A stretch of 64,000 nucleotides of DNA from positions 186,001 to 250,000 of the forward strand of contig NZ_LMFC01000004.1 of the NCBI RefSeq assembly GCF_001426705.1, in the 5' to 3' direction. Shown one piece after another: positions 15,908 through 24,017 of this stretch. A program made the position numbers and the translations under genes. Below the pieces are notes generated by a model. The model did no database searches. It worked only from the letters and a program-made list of their open reading frames with translations, and was not told the origin of the DNA. The stretch is from Cellulomonas sp. Root485. GTDB taxonomy: Bacteria; Actinomycetota; Actinomycetes; Actinomycetales; Cellulomonadaceae. Position 1 is the stretch's first letter. Each line of letters begins with the position of its first letter.

Positions 15908-17740
15908 TCAGGGCAGCAGGACGCGCACCGCCTGCGTGGTCCCGCCGCTGGTCAGCGACCAGGTCCCGTCATCGGTCGGCAGCAGCGTCCAGGTGCCGCA
16001 CCCGGCCGCGTCGCTCGCCGTGCGGACGAGTGTGAGGTCGGAGCCCAGGCACGCGACCTGCCCGCCACGGACGTCCGCCTCGACGCTGCGCACGGTGTAG
16101 CCGGCGGTCCCGGCCACGGACTCCACCCGCCACTTCTGGCACGCACGCGCGTCCCGAGGCTCGAACGTGACCGTGCCGCCCCTCGGCCCGTGGCAGCGCG
16201 CCACGCTCAGCGTCCGGCGGTCGTCCGTGGGGCTCGCCAGCAGCACCTCGCCCACCGGCTCGACGCGGAACTGCTGCTCGCTGCCACCCGTCGGGGTGCT
16301 GATCGCCACGTTGGCGCCGGCGACGGGGCCGCCCTGGACCGTCCAGGCGCGGTTGCCCGGCAGCACGCTCGCGACCGTCGTCCAGCCGTCGCCCGCCGCG
16401 GCGAAGCTCCAGCGCTGGCAGTCGTTGTTCGGCAGGAACCCCAGCCAGCCCCACTGGGCGACGTTGCCGCCGTCGACGTTCTGGCACGCGCCCACCTCGG
16501 CGACGTTGTTGCTGAACCGGTTGAGGATCCGGGTCCCGTTCCCGCGGTCGGAGAGCTGCCACTGCTGGCACCGGTTGTCCAGGTCGAGCCAGAGGGCGAT
16601 GTTCGCGCCCTCGTACCCGCAGCCGGCGTTCTCGACGACCGCCGTGCCGTCCCGGGGGACGAGCTGCACGAACGCGTCACCGTGACCGATCGAGCGGCTC
16701 GGGTTGATCGGGTCGCTGAGGACCGGCCACCCGTCGCGACCCCAGGTCAGGGTGCGGACGTTCAGTCGCGGCGCGCCGCCGTCGGTCGCGTCGTAGTAGT
16801 GGTTCACGAAGAGCCCGCTGCGGCCGTTCTTGTCCATGAGAAGGTCACCGCCACCGGCGCCGACGAACTCGTTGTATCCGCGCAGGATCTCGGTGCCACC
16901 CTTGTCGCCGAGCAGCGGGACGCCGTCGGCGTCGACGTAGGGACCGGTCAGGCTCGCCGACCGGCCGACGATGGTGCGGTAGTCGCTCTCGACGCTGCGG
17001 CAGCAGTAGTCCCAGGACACGAACAGGTAGTAGTAGCCGTCGTGGAACGCGATCGTCGGGTTCTCCTCGGCGTTCGGGGCGAACTGGCGCTGCGCGATCT
17101 GGACGGGCTGCGCACCGGCGACGGGCGTGCCGGTGGCGGGGTCGACCGGCACGACGTGGATGCCGGAGAAGAACGAGCCCCACGACAGCCACGTCGCGCC
17201 GTCCGCGTCGACGACGAGGTTCGGGTCGATGGCGTTGAACGTGTCGACGCCCGGCTGTGAGCGGACCACCAGGCCGCGGTCCTCCCACTGCGCGTTCGCG
17301 AGGGTGGGGGAGGTCAGCAGGCCGATCACCGAGTTGTTGGTGCCGAACTGGGACACCGCGTAGTAGAGGCGCCACTCGGTGCCGGACCAGCTCAGGTCGG
17401 GTGCCCAGGCGTCCCGCGGCGCGTTCTCGGGCGTCACGCCGAGCGACTCGAGCACCCAGGCCGGGAGCTCCGTGAGCACCGGGCCGAGCTCCTCCCAGTG
17501 CACCAGGTCGCGGGAGCGCTTGAGCGGGAGGTACGTGTCGTCGAAGGCGGCGTCGCCCGTGATCGCGACGTAGTACCAGCCCTTCTCCTTGACGATCGTC
17601 GGGTCGTGCGCGATGGGGTCGACCGGGCGCGCGGTCGGCGGCCGTTGCGCCGGGGCGGCCGTCGCTGGGGCGGTCACGCCGACCAGCCCGAGCAGGCTCG
17701 CGATCACGATCAGGATCAACGTCAGGGGAGTGCGCTTCAT
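15908..17740 (-). CDS. Secreted GH43 arabinanase with C-terminal ricin-type (CBM13) domain
   Basis: A 610-residue exported glycosidase. The first 29 residues are a signal peptide (MKRTPLTLILIVIASLL, then ATAA). Residues about 38-330 form a five-bladed GH43 domain: HDPTIV supplies the catalytic base Asp46, with DAWAPDLSW and AIDPNLV next and an Asn-Glu-Phe segment (GYNEF) later. Residues about 335-610 are two ricin-B/CBM13-like trefoils with QxW-type repeats (CQQW, CQRW, CQKW). Close relatives cut alpha-1,5-arabinan outside the cell. ATG 17740 follows AGAGGA. Two CAACGTTG palindromes upstream suggest LacI-type repression by a regulator outside the window. Confidence 0.88.
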   Translation of the reverse strand: MKRTPLTLILIVIASLLGLVGVTAPATAAPAQRPPTARPVDPIAHDPTIVKEKGWYYVAITGDAAFDDTYLPLKRSRDLVHWEELGPVLTELPAWVLESLGVTPENAPRDAWAPDLSWSGTEWRLYYAVSQFGTNNSVIGLLTSPTLANAQWEDRGLVVRSQPGVDTFNAIDPNLVVDADGATWLSWGSFFSGIHVVPVDPATGTPVAGAQPVQIAQRQFAPNAEENPTIAFHDGYYYLFVSWDYCCRSVESDYRTIVGRSASLTGPYVDADGVPLLGDKGGTEILRGYNEFVGAGGGDLLMDKNGRSGLFVNHYYDATDGGAPRLNVRTLTWGRDGWPVLSDPINPSRSIGHGDAFVQLVPRDGTAVVENAGCGYEGANIALWLDLDNRCQQWQLSDRGNGTRILNRFSNNVAEVGACQNVDGGNVAQWGWLGFLPNNDCQRWSFAAAGDGWTTVASVLPGNRAWTVQGGPVAGANVAISTPTGGSEQQFRVEPVGEVLLASPTDDRRTLSVARCHGPRGGTVTFEPRDARACQKWRVESVAGTAGYTVRSVEADVRGGQVACLGSDLTLVRTASDAAGCGTWTLLPTDDGTWSLTSGGTTQAVRVLLP

Positions 17741-17800
17741 CGAGTGTCCTCTACTTCCACATCGTCGTGGGGGCTCGCCGTGGCACATCCTGGCACAGTT

Positions 17801-17838
17801 CTACAACGTTGGAAACGGTCAGTCCTACAACGTTGAAG
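17801..17838. promoter_or_regulatory. Paired CTACAACGTTG operators upstream of arabinanase
   Basis: The 11-mer CTACAACGTTG occurs twice (17801-17811 and 17825-17835), each containing the perfect palindrome CAACGTTG with a central CG, 24 bp apart centre to centre. This is the style of LacI-family operators of glycosidase genes. They lie 64-95 bp upstream of the arabinanase ATG and just beyond the 3' end of the polymerase gene. Confidence 0.6.
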
Positions 17839-17848
17839 ACGAGGGAGG

Positions 17849-19054
17849 TCACGCGTCCGGCAGCAACGGCACCGCGATCCCCTCGCCACGGCGCAGCAGG
17901 CTCGCGCGCATCACGGCCTGTGTGCCGAACCGCAGCGCGACCGCGTCGACCGCCTCGTCCAGCCCGCCGTGGTCGGGATGGTCCAGGGGCAGGGCCAGCT
18001 GCACGAACCGGTCCGACGACAGCCCCGTCAGCGCGACACCCACCAGCGTGATCCCGCGCTCGCGGATCAGCGGCCCGGCGGCCTCGAGCAGTGCCACCGC
18101 AGCGGCGGCGATGTCCTCGGACGAGTCCGTGGCGGCGTGGAACGACCTCGACCGGGTGGCCTTGGTGTAGTCCTCGAACCTCAGCCGTAGGACGACCGTC
18201 CGCGCGATCCGGTCCGCCTTGCGCATCCGTCGGCACACCCGGTCGACGAGCCCGAGCAGGGCGGCGCGGACGAACGCCTGGTCGTGCGGCCCGTGGCCGA
18301 GGGCGCGCTGCGCACCGATCGACCCCCGCGACCCGCCGACCACCACCTTCGCCGGGGTCTGCCCGTGCACGACCGCGTAGAGGTGCCCGCCGCCGGCGGG
18401 GCCGAGCGCCGCGACGAGGACCGAACGGGGCAGGGTGGCGACGTCCCCGGCCGTCCGCAGTCCGTACGCGTGCAGCTTGGCCGCGGTCACCGCCCCGACG
18501 CCCCAGAGCATCTCGACCGGCAGCGGGTGCAGGAACGACTCCTCGTCGGCGGGGAGCACCAGCAGGAGCCCGTCGGGCTTGGCCACCCGGGACGCGACCT
18601 TGGCGAGGAACGGCGTGCGCGCCACGCCCACCGTGATCGGCAGGCCGACGACGTCGCGCACCTGGGCGCGCAGCCGCGCAGCGATGTCCACGGGCGGCAC
18701 GTCGATCCTGTGCAGGCCGCCGACGTCGAGGAACGCCTCGTCGATCGACACGCCCTGCACCAGAGGGGTCGTCTGACGGAACAGCTCGAAGACGGCCTTG
18801 CTCGCCTCGACGTAGGCGTCGAACCGCGGCCGCACGATGATCAGCCCCGGGCACAGTGCGCGGGCCTGGCGGCCGCCCATCGGTGTGGTCACGCCGCGGC
18901 GCTTCGCCTCGTACGACGCCGCCAGGATCACCCCGCCGCCGACGGCGACGGGCCGGTTGCGCAGGCGGGGGTCGTCGCGCTGCTCGACGGACGCGTAGAA
19001 GGCGTCGAGGTCGGCATGCAGGATGGTGGAGCGCACGAACACATGTTCGAACAT
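17849..19054 (-). CDS. dinB: DNA polymerase IV (Y-family)
   Basis: A 401-residue translesion polymerase. Y-family motifs are complete: ILHADLDAFYASVEQ with the first metal Asp, VILAASYEAKRRGV, and SIDEAFLDV with the catalytic Asp-Glu, then the helix-hairpin-helix region (LWGVGAVTAAKLHAYGL) and a little-finger domain (GSRGSIGAQRALG). It copies across damaged bases with low fidelity. ATG 19054 lies 7 nt after a TAGTGT -10, so the mRNA is probably leaderless; GTG 19036 is a shorter alternative. An SOS box overlaps codons 2-6, so LexA control is expected. Confidence 0.93.
   Translation of the reverse strand: MFEHVFVRSTILHADLDAFYASVEQRDDPRLRNRPVAVGGGVILAASYEAKRRGVTTPMGGRQARALCPGLIIVRPRFDAYVEASKAVFELFRQTTPLVQGVSIDEAFLDVGGLHRIDVPPVDIAARLRAQVRDVVGLPITVGVARTPFLAKVASRVAKPDGLLLVLPADEESFLHPLPVEMLWGVGAVTAAKLHAYGLRTAGDVATLPRSVLVAALGPAGGGHLYAVVHGQTPAKVVVGGSRGSIGAQRALGHGPHDQAFVRAALLGLVDRVCRRMRKADRIARTVVLRLRFEDYTKATRSRSFHAATDSSEDIAAAAVALLEAAGPLIRERGITLVGVALTGLSSDRFVQLALPLDHPDHGGLDEAVDAVALRFGTQAVMRASLLRRGEGIAVPLLPDA
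19036..19049. promoter_or_regulatory. LexA/SOS box at dinB start
   Basis: CGAACACATGTTCG matches the actinobacterial SOS box CGAAC-N4-GTTCG exactly and overlaps the first codons of dinB, immediately downstream of its presumed transcription start. The neighbouring ATGTTCGAACAT (19043-19054) is a second, overlapping perfect palindrome. Confidence 0.75.
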
Positions 19055-19061
19055 ACGTCTG

Positions 19062-19071
19062 ACACTAGGGT
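19062..19071. promoter_or_regulatory. Overlapping divergent -10 elements
   Basis: The 10-mer ACACTAGGGT reads TAGGGT on the plus strand, 6 nt before the VOC ATG at 19078, and TAGTGT on the minus strand, 7 nt before the dinB ATG at 19054. Both genes appear leaderless and share one promoter core. Confidence 0.55.
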
Positions 19072-19077
19072 CGCGTC

Positions 19078-19455
19078 ATGCACCGGATCATGCTCCGCGA
19101 GGTCATCATCGACGCTCCCGCGGCGGACATCGACACCGTCACCACGTTCTGGTCGGGCGCGCTGGCCGCGTCCCCGCACCCGATCCCCGGGGAGCCGTTC
19201 GTGGCCCTGCGGGGAGCCGCGTCACTGCCGCACGTGGCCACCCAGAGCATCGGGGGCGGCGACGGGCCGCGCTTCCACCTCGACATCGAGACCGACGACC
19301 TCGACGCCGAGATCGCGCGGCTGGAAGGGCTCGGCGCCACGGTCCGCACCCGCTACGACGACTACGCCGTCATGGCCGACCCCGTCGGGCTGCTCTTCTG
19401 CCTGCTGCCGCCCGTGTCGGAGGAGTTCGCGACCCGGTCGAGGACGGTCGGGTAG
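19078..19455 (+). CDS. VOC/glyoxalase-fold protein
   Basis: A 125-residue protein with one vicinal-oxygen-chelate domain of two beta-alpha-beta units (REVIIDAPAADIDTVTTFWSGAL, then RFHLDIETDDLDAEIARLEGLGA and DPVGLLFCLLPP). Such small proteins act as glyoxalases, dioxygenases or antibiotic-binding proteins; nothing here fixes the role. It is divergent from dinB, 23 bp apart, and appears leaderless, so the SOS box may influence it too. Confidence 0.85.
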   Translation: MHRIMLREVIIDAPAADIDTVTTFWSGALAASPHPIPGEPFVALRGAASLPHVATQSIGGGDGPRFHLDIETDDLDAEIARLEGLGATVRTRYDDYAVMADPVGLLFCLLPPVSEEFATRSRTVG

Positions 19456-19461
19456 CGACCG

Positions 19462-19587
19462 TCAGTCGTAGAACGGCGGGAGGAGGTCGGCGGTGTCGTC
19501 GACGTTCTCGGTGCGGATGGTGCGGGCGGTGCTGTTGTTCGTGGTCTGCCGGCTGTCGGCCGTCAGGCGCCACCAGGGTGCGTTCAC
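19462..19587 (-). CDS. Small hypothetical protein (41 aa)
   Basis: A short frame beginning at GTG 19587 behind a strong GGAAGGA site with 8-9 nt spacing, encoding a polar peptide ending in DDTADLLPPFYD. The amino-acid composition (Asn, Thr, Asp, Tyr) is unlike the Arg/Pro/Gly-rich noise of non-coding frames here, and the frame ends 6 bp from the convergent VOC stop. No family is recognised. A longer start at 19650 exists but lacks a ribosome site. Confidence 0.45.
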   Translation of the reverse strand: MNAPWWRLTADSRQTTNNSTARTIRTENVDDTADLLPPFYD

Positions 19588-19684
19588 ACCCACGATCCTT
19601 CCGGCGTCGGCGCGGGCCGACCAGGGACGTTCGACCCGAGCGACCCGCACCCTCGGTCGGGGGTGCGGGCCGCTCCCGGGTCGC

Positions 19685-20065
19685 TCATTCCCAGACGTAC
19701 GCCGGCCGCAGCTCCGCGATGCTCCCCGGCCCGGCGAACTGCGCCGCGATCTCCTCCGCGCGATCGCGGGTGGCGCAGTCGATCAGGAAGAACCCGGCCA
19801 GGTGCTCCTGCGTCTCGGCGTACGGCCCCTCGCTGGCCAGCGAGTCGCCGCTGCGCCAGCGGTACACGGTGGCCGACGCCGGGTCCGCGAGGGCCTCCGC
19901 GGTGACCAGCTCGCCGTTCGCGGACAGCTCCCCGAGGAGCACGTCGAACTTCCGGTCGCCCTCCTCGTGCTCGGCGACGCTCAGCGCGCGGCCCTCGTCG
20001 GTGAACCGGGACGTCGGGTGCGCCCACGGCTTGGGGTTGGAGTGGATGAGGATCAGGTACTTCAC
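19685..20065 (-). CDS. YCII-related (YciI-like) protein
   Basis: A 126-residue YCII-fold protein: KYLILIHSNPK start, EHLAGFFLIDCATRDRAEEIAAQF toward the end, matching the DGPF/YCII family often found near ECF sigma factors. GTG 20065 follows AGGAGGTCCATC, a very strong ribosome site, and overlaps the upstream stop by 4 bp (GTGA), so it is translated with the nucleotidyltransferase gene. No catalytic role is established for this subgroup. Confidence 0.88.
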   Translation of the reverse strand: MKYLILIHSNPKPWAHPTSRFTDEGRALSVAEHEEGDRKFDVLLGELSANGELVTAEALADPASATVYRWRSGDSLASEGPYAETQEHLAGFFLIDCATRDRAEEIAAQFAGPGSIAELRPAYVWE

Positions 20066-20667
20066 GATGGACCTCCTGGATCGGGTGCTGTCGGGGGATG
20101 ACGCGGAGGGTCGGCGATTCTCGACACGTCCTGGTCGAGTCCGTGGTGCAGGTCGCCGCACTCGACCTCGACGACACCGTGCGCGACCAGGTAGCCGCGC
20201 GCACCCCGGTCCCCGGTGAGCGTGCCGGACAGGGGACCGCAGTGGTCCGCGCCGATGAGGACCGGGTGCCCCGGTCGCCCGTCGTAGACCGCCTGCCGGA
20301 GCGTGTGCCGGTCCCACGTCGTCGTCAGGCGCGCGACGACGCTCACCGGGGTGCCGGGCAGGTCCACGAGCGTGACCACGACCGCATCGCCGGTCGCGTG
20401 CGCGAGGCCCGTGCGCAGCGACTCGCCGAGCCCGTCCGCCCACCGCGCTGCGACCACGGTCGTGACGCGGGTGTCGTCGGGTACGAGCGCGCGCGCCTCG
20501 TCGGCCGCCGCGCCCAGGACCACCACGACGCGCGTGCAGCCGCCGTCGAGCAGCAGCCGCACCGCGTCGGCGAGCCACGGCACGACCAGCGCCTTCGGGC
20601 CGCCGTGCCGCGCGCCCGCACCGGCCGCGAGCACGATGCCGCTGAGGCTTGCGTGAGTGGGAGGCAC
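20062..20667 (-). CDS. MobA/MocA-like molybdenum-cofactor nucleotidyltransferase
   Basis: A 201-residue NTP-transferase. The signature LAAGAGARHGGPKAL (nucleotide-binding loop and Lys) and LVDLPGTP (metal-binding Asp) place it with MobA/MocA enzymes that attach GMP or CMP to molybdopterin. A xanthine dehydrogenase operon and XdhC lie 2-6 kb away, so it probably makes the dinucleotide form of the cofactor for that enzyme (inference). GTG 20667 is the start. It is divergent from the OHCU decarboxylase gene. Confidence 0.82.
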   Translation of the reverse strand: MPPTHASLSGIVLAAGAGARHGGPKALVVPWLADAVRLLLDGGCTRVVVVLGAAADEARALVPDDTRVTTVVAARWADGLGESLRTGLAHATGDAVVVTLVDLPGTPVSVVARLTTTWDRHTLRQAVYDGRPGHPVLIGADHCGPLSGTLTGDRGARGYLVAHGVVEVECGDLHHGLDQDVSRIADPPRHPPTAPDPGGPS

Positions 20668-20720
20668 GTCCCGTACGGTGCCAGTGCGCGCGTGCGGAGC
20701 GCTACCGGGAGGCGGCCTTG

Positions 20721-21182
20721 ATGATCGACGACGGACCTGAGACGCGGTCGCGGCTGGCGACCGCCCTGCACGTCCCGCGCTGGGTCGACGAGGTCGCGTC
20801 CGGCTGCCCGTACCCGTCCCTCGACGCGCTCGTCGGTGTTGCCGACCTCGCGGCCCGCACCCTGACGCCGGCGGAGGTCGACCAGGCGCTCGCCGCCCAC
20901 CCCCGCATCGGCGAGAAGGCCAGCGGGCTGAGCAGCACCGAGCAGGCCGCGTCCGCCACCGACGACCCCGCGCTCATCGAGGCGATGGCCGTCGGCAACG
21001 AGACGTACGAGCAGCGGTTCGGTCGCATCTTCCTCATCCGCGCGGCCGGTCGCAGCCGCGTCGAGGTCCTCGCCGAGCTGCACCGCCGGCTCGGTCTGTC
21101 CGACGAGGAAGAAGCGGCCGAGGTCGCCGACCAGCTCCGCCAGATCGCGCTCCTGCGTCTCCCGACCCTGTTCGCGTCATGA
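20721..21182 (+). CDS. uraD: 2-oxo-4-hydroxy-4-carboxy-5-ureidoimidazoline decarboxylase
   Basis: A 153-residue all-helical enzyme that completes urate breakdown by decarboxylating OHCU to S-allantoin. Family motifs are AAHPRIGEKASG, with the catalytic His in HPRIG, and FGRIFLIRAAGRSRVEVLAEL near the end. ATG 20721 follows GGGAGGCGG; an upstream in-frame ATG (20649) has no support. The stop overlaps the next start by 4 bp, coupling it to hydroxyisourate hydrolase, the preceding reaction step. Confidence 0.94.
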   Translation: MIDDGPETRSRLATALHVPRWVDEVASGCPYPSLDALVGVADLAARTLTPAEVDQALAAHPRIGEKASGLSSTEQAASATDDPALIEAMAVGNETYEQRFGRIFLIRAAGRSRVEVLAELHRRLGLSDEEEAAEVADQLRQIALLRLPTLFAS

Positions 21183-21511
21183 GCCAGCTCACGACGCACG
21201 TCCTCGACACCACCCTCGGCCGGCCCGCCGCCGGGGTCCCGGTGGGGCTGGAAGCGTCCGTCGACGGGCAGTGGACCGAGCTGGCGACCGGGGTGACCGA
21301 CGACGACGGCCGGGCGAGGTCGCTCGGCCCGGACGCCGTGCCGCCCGGGCGGTACCGGTTCGTGTTCGACACCGCCGCCTACTTCGCCGCGACCGGGCAG
21401 GTGGGGTTCCACCCGGAGGTCGTCGTGGTGTTCGACGTGGTCGACGACGGGCACTACCACGTGCCGTTGCTGCTCAGCCCGTTCGCGTACTCGACGTACC
21501 GGGGGAGCTGA
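21179..21511 (+). CDS. uraH: 5-hydroxyisourate hydrolase
   Basis: A 110-residue transthyretin-like protein that hydrolyses 5-hydroxyisourate made by uricase. The family signatures are the N-terminal LTTHVLDTTLGRPAAGVPV and the C-terminal tetrapeptide YRGS, both present, with HYHVPLLLSPFAYSTY just before it. The start overlaps the decarboxylase stop. It converges 4 bp from the guanine-deaminase-like gene. There is no peroxisomal or secretory sequence; the protein is cytoplasmic. Confidence 0.95.
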   Translation: MSQLTTHVLDTTLGRPAAGVPVGLEASVDGQWTELATGVTDDDGRARSLGPDAVPPGRYRFVFDTAAYFAATGQVGFHPEVVVVFDVVDDGHYHVPLLLSPFAYSTYRGS

Positions 21512-21515
21512 CGGC

Positions 21516-21989
21516 TCAGTACTCGACGCGCGTCGGCCGGGCGAGCCACGCGTCCATCGGCGCGGACGCCGTCGGGACCCGGTGCCCCAGCACGGGCATC
21601 GGCCAGGTGGCGCGGTCGGACTCGAACAGCTCGTAGAAGACGCTGTCGTCGAAACCGGCTCGGGCCGCGTCGGTGCGGTCGGCGGCGAACACGACGCGGT
21701 CCACCCGCGCCCACAGGCACGCGGCGAGGCACAGGGGGCACGGCTCGCACGACGTGTAGACCGTGGCACCGGCCAGCGAGAACGTGCCGATCGTCTGGCA
21801 CGCCGCACGGATGGCCATGACCTCCGCGTGCGCGGTGGGGTCGTTGTCCCGCGTGACGCGGTTCTGGCCCGCGCCGATCACCACCCCGGCGCGCACCACG
21901 ATCGCGCCGAACGGCCCCCCGCCGTCGGCCACGTTGGCCGTCGCGAGCGCGACGGCCTGCGACAGCCAGCTCTCGTCCTCGGGAGTCAC
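21516..21989 (-). CDS. guaD: Guanine deaminase-like nucleoside/nucleobase deaminase
   Basis: A 157-residue zinc deaminase of the cytidine-deaminase fold. HAEVMAIRAAC gives the His ligand and catalytic Glu, and TSCEPCPLCLAAC gives the two Cys ligands. The spacing, and a C-terminal SDRATWPMPVLGHR segment, fit bacterial guanine deaminases that convert guanine to xanthine. GTG 21989 overlaps the uricase stop by 4 bp, so guanine entry and urate oxidation are in one transcript. tRNA-adenosine deaminase is the alternative, but context favours guanine. Confidence 0.87.
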   Translation of the reverse strand: MTPEDESWLSQAVALATANVADGGGPFGAIVVRAGVVIGAGQNRVTRDNDPTAHAEVMAIRAACQTIGTFSLAGATVYTSCEPCPLCLAACLWARVDRVVFAADRTDAARAGFDDSVFYELFESDRATWPMPVLGHRVPTASAPMDAWLARPTRVEY

Positions 21990-22879
21990 GGCGCACCCAC
22001 CGATCGCGTCCAGGCATCGCCCGCGTCCGGGGCGCCGTCCCGCACGACCACCGCCTCGATCAGCCCGTAGGGCCGGTCGGCGGCGAAGAAGACCTCACCG
22101 GGGTTCTCCAGCCCGAACGGGCTCAGGTCGGCGAGGAAGTGGTGCTTGTTCGGTGCTGCGAACCGGATCTCGACCACCTCGGGGACGGCGTCGAGGACAG
22201 CCTCGCCCATCTGCCACAGGGTCTGCTGCAGGGCCAGGGAGTGCCGGGTGGCGAACGTGGTGAGCATGACCTCGCGGACCCGGGCGTACGTGGTGTCGAA
22301 GTGCACGGGCGTTCCCGCGTAGCGCCACCGTGCGACGAGCGAGGTCGCGAGCACGCGGTCGGAGGTCTCCGGGAGCGTCGTGTACCCGTCGGTGAGGAAG
22401 CCGCGGAACTCCGAGCCGGTCGACTTCAGCACGGTCAGGTCCCGGAGACCCGCGATCACGGTCGTCCCGTCGGCGTCGGCGGTCACCGAGGCCGTGCGGA
22501 CCTCCTGCCCGCTGCGCACCCACGTGTGGTCGTGCTCGACACCGTCGACCAGGACGCGGACCCACGCGTACTCCTGGACCTCGACCAGGGCGCCGGTCAC
22601 GGGGGCCACGTCGTCCACGAAGTGCCGGGCGAGCAGGGTCGCGAACGCCTCGGGGGAGGTCACGCCGTGCTCCTTGGCGTACGCGAACGCCATGTTCTTC
22701 TGGGTGTCCGTGGGCAGCACGGCCGACTGGTCGCCGTCGAGATAGGCGGCCGCGAACTCCCCGCGGAGGGCCGTCGAGACGTTGAGGTCCCGGATCTCGT
22801 GGCGAGGCGTGTCCCGCACGATCCGGACCACCCGTGTCTCGGCCTTGCCGTACTGGTGGGCGTGCAGTCGGGCCGTCAT
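21986..22879 (-). CDS. pucL: Urate oxidase (factor-independent uricase)
   Basis: A 297-residue cofactor-free oxidase that turns urate into 5-hydroxyisourate and peroxide. Characteristic segments are YGKAETRVVRI (catalytic Lys), LPTDTQKNMAFAYAKEHGV (catalytic Thr), LKSTGSEFRGF and the C-terminal PNKHHFLADLSPFGLEN. The length equals the family norm. ATG 22879 is the start; a weak -10-like CACACT lies 6 nt before it. It is divergent from xdhC with a 127-bp gap and coupled to the guanine-deaminase-like gene downstream. Confidence 0.96.
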   Translation of the reverse strand: MTARLHAHQYGKAETRVVRIVRDTPRHEIRDLNVSTALRGEFAAAYLDGDQSAVLPTDTQKNMAFAYAKEHGVTSPEAFATLLARHFVDDVAPVTGALVEVQEYAWVRVLVDGVEHDHTWVRSGQEVRTASVTADADGTTVIAGLRDLTVLKSTGSEFRGFLTDGYTTLPETSDRVLATSLVARWRYAGTPVHFDTTYARVREVMLTTFATRHSLALQQTLWQMGEAVLDAVPEVVEIRFAAPNKHHFLADLSPFGLENPGEVFFAADRPYGLIEAVVVRDGAPDAGDAWTRSVGAP

Positions 22880-23006
22880 GGCCGCAGTGTGCCTGGCTGA
22901 TGTGACATGCGCGTTTCCTCCTGGACGATGGGCCGACGCTACTCGCGGCGCTCCGGTCGCGGTCTAGGCTCGACGGACCCTGTCAGCGTCCCGGGAGGTG
23001 ACCGCC

Positions 23007-24011
23007 GTGCTCGAGATCGCGGGACGCCTGCTGGCCACGCTGAGCGCCGGCCACCGGGTCGCCGTCGCCACCGTCGTGTCGATGACGGGCAGCGCGCCCA
23101 CCGTCGTGGGCACGTCGATGGCCGTGGACGACACCGGCGCCGCGCTCGGCAGCGTCGCCGGAGGGTGCGTCGAGGGAGCCCTGTACGACCTGTGCACCGC
23201 GGTGCTCGACGGCGCCGCGCCCGGCGTGCAGGAGTACGGCGTCACCGACGAGGACGCGTTCGCCGTCGGTCTGACCTGCGGCGGCGTGCTGCGCGTGCAC
23301 GCGCGCGAGCTGGGCCCCGCCGACGTGCCCGTGCTCGCGGCGGCGGCCCGTGGCGAGGAGGCGGTGGCCGTGACGGCGCTCGACGGCCCGTTGCCGGACG
23401 AGGTCCCCACCCCGACGCGTTCCGGCCTCCTGCGCGTCCAGGGTCCCGACGGTGGCGTCGAGGTGTTCGTCGAGGTCGCGTCGGCCCCGCCCCGGATGGT
23501 CGTCTACGGCGCGCTCGAGTTCTCCTCCGCGCTGGCGGTCGTGGCGCGAGCGGTGGGCTACCGCGTGACGGTGTGCGACGCCCGGGCGGTGCTCGCCACC
23601 CCGCGCCGCCACCCGGGGGCCGACGAGGTCGTCGTCGACTGGCCCGTCCGGCACCTCGCGCAGCAGCGGCTGGGTGTCCGCGACGTCGTCTGCGTGATGG
23701 CGCACGACGACCGGTTCGACGCCGACCTGGTGCTCGCCGCCCTGCGGTCCGGCGCGGGGTACGTGGGCGCGATGGGGTCCCGACGCACGCAGGACCGCCG
23801 CATCGCGGAGCTGGTCGAGCGGGGCGTCACCGACGCCGAGCTGACCCGTCTGCACGCCCCGATCGGCCTCGACATCGGCGCGTCGACCCCCGGCGAGACC
23901 GCGGTGTCGGTGCTCGCAGAGGTCCTGGCTTCCCGCACGGGCGCGACGGGCCTCCCCCTGACGGACCTGGCAGGCCCGATCCACCGCCCAGCCCCCACAC
24001 CCCACCCCTGA
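23007..24011 (+). CDS. xdhC: XdhC family molybdenum cofactor insertion protein
   Basis: A 334-residue chaperone that binds molybdenum cofactor, helps its sulfuration and loads it into xanthine dehydrogenase. The N-terminal XdhC/CoxI domain has MTGSAPTVVGTSM and SVAGGCVEGAL (conserved Cys), and the C-terminal Rossmann domain has YGALEFSSALA and AMGSRRTQDRR. GTG 23007 is preferred because GGGAGG lies 8 nt upstream; GTG 22998 overlaps that site. It converges with the xanthine dehydrogenase operon across a palindromic repeat block. Confidence 0.93.
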   Translation: MLEIAGRLLATLSAGHRVAVATVVSMTGSAPTVVGTSMAVDDTGAALGSVAGGCVEGALYDLCTAVLDGAAPGVQEYGVTDEDAFAVGLTCGGVLRVHARELGPADVPVLAAAARGEEAVAVTALDGPLPDEVPTPTRSGLLRVQGPDGGVEVFVEVASAPPRMVVYGALEFSSALAVVARAVGYRVTVCDARAVLATPRRHPGADEVVVDWPVRHLAQQRLGVRDVVCVMAHDDRFDADLVLAALRSGAGYVGAMGSRRTQDRRIAELVERGVTDAELTRLHAPIGLDIGASTPGETAVSVLAEVLASRTGATGLPLTDLAGPIHRPAPTPHP

Positions 24012-24017
24012 CCCCAC

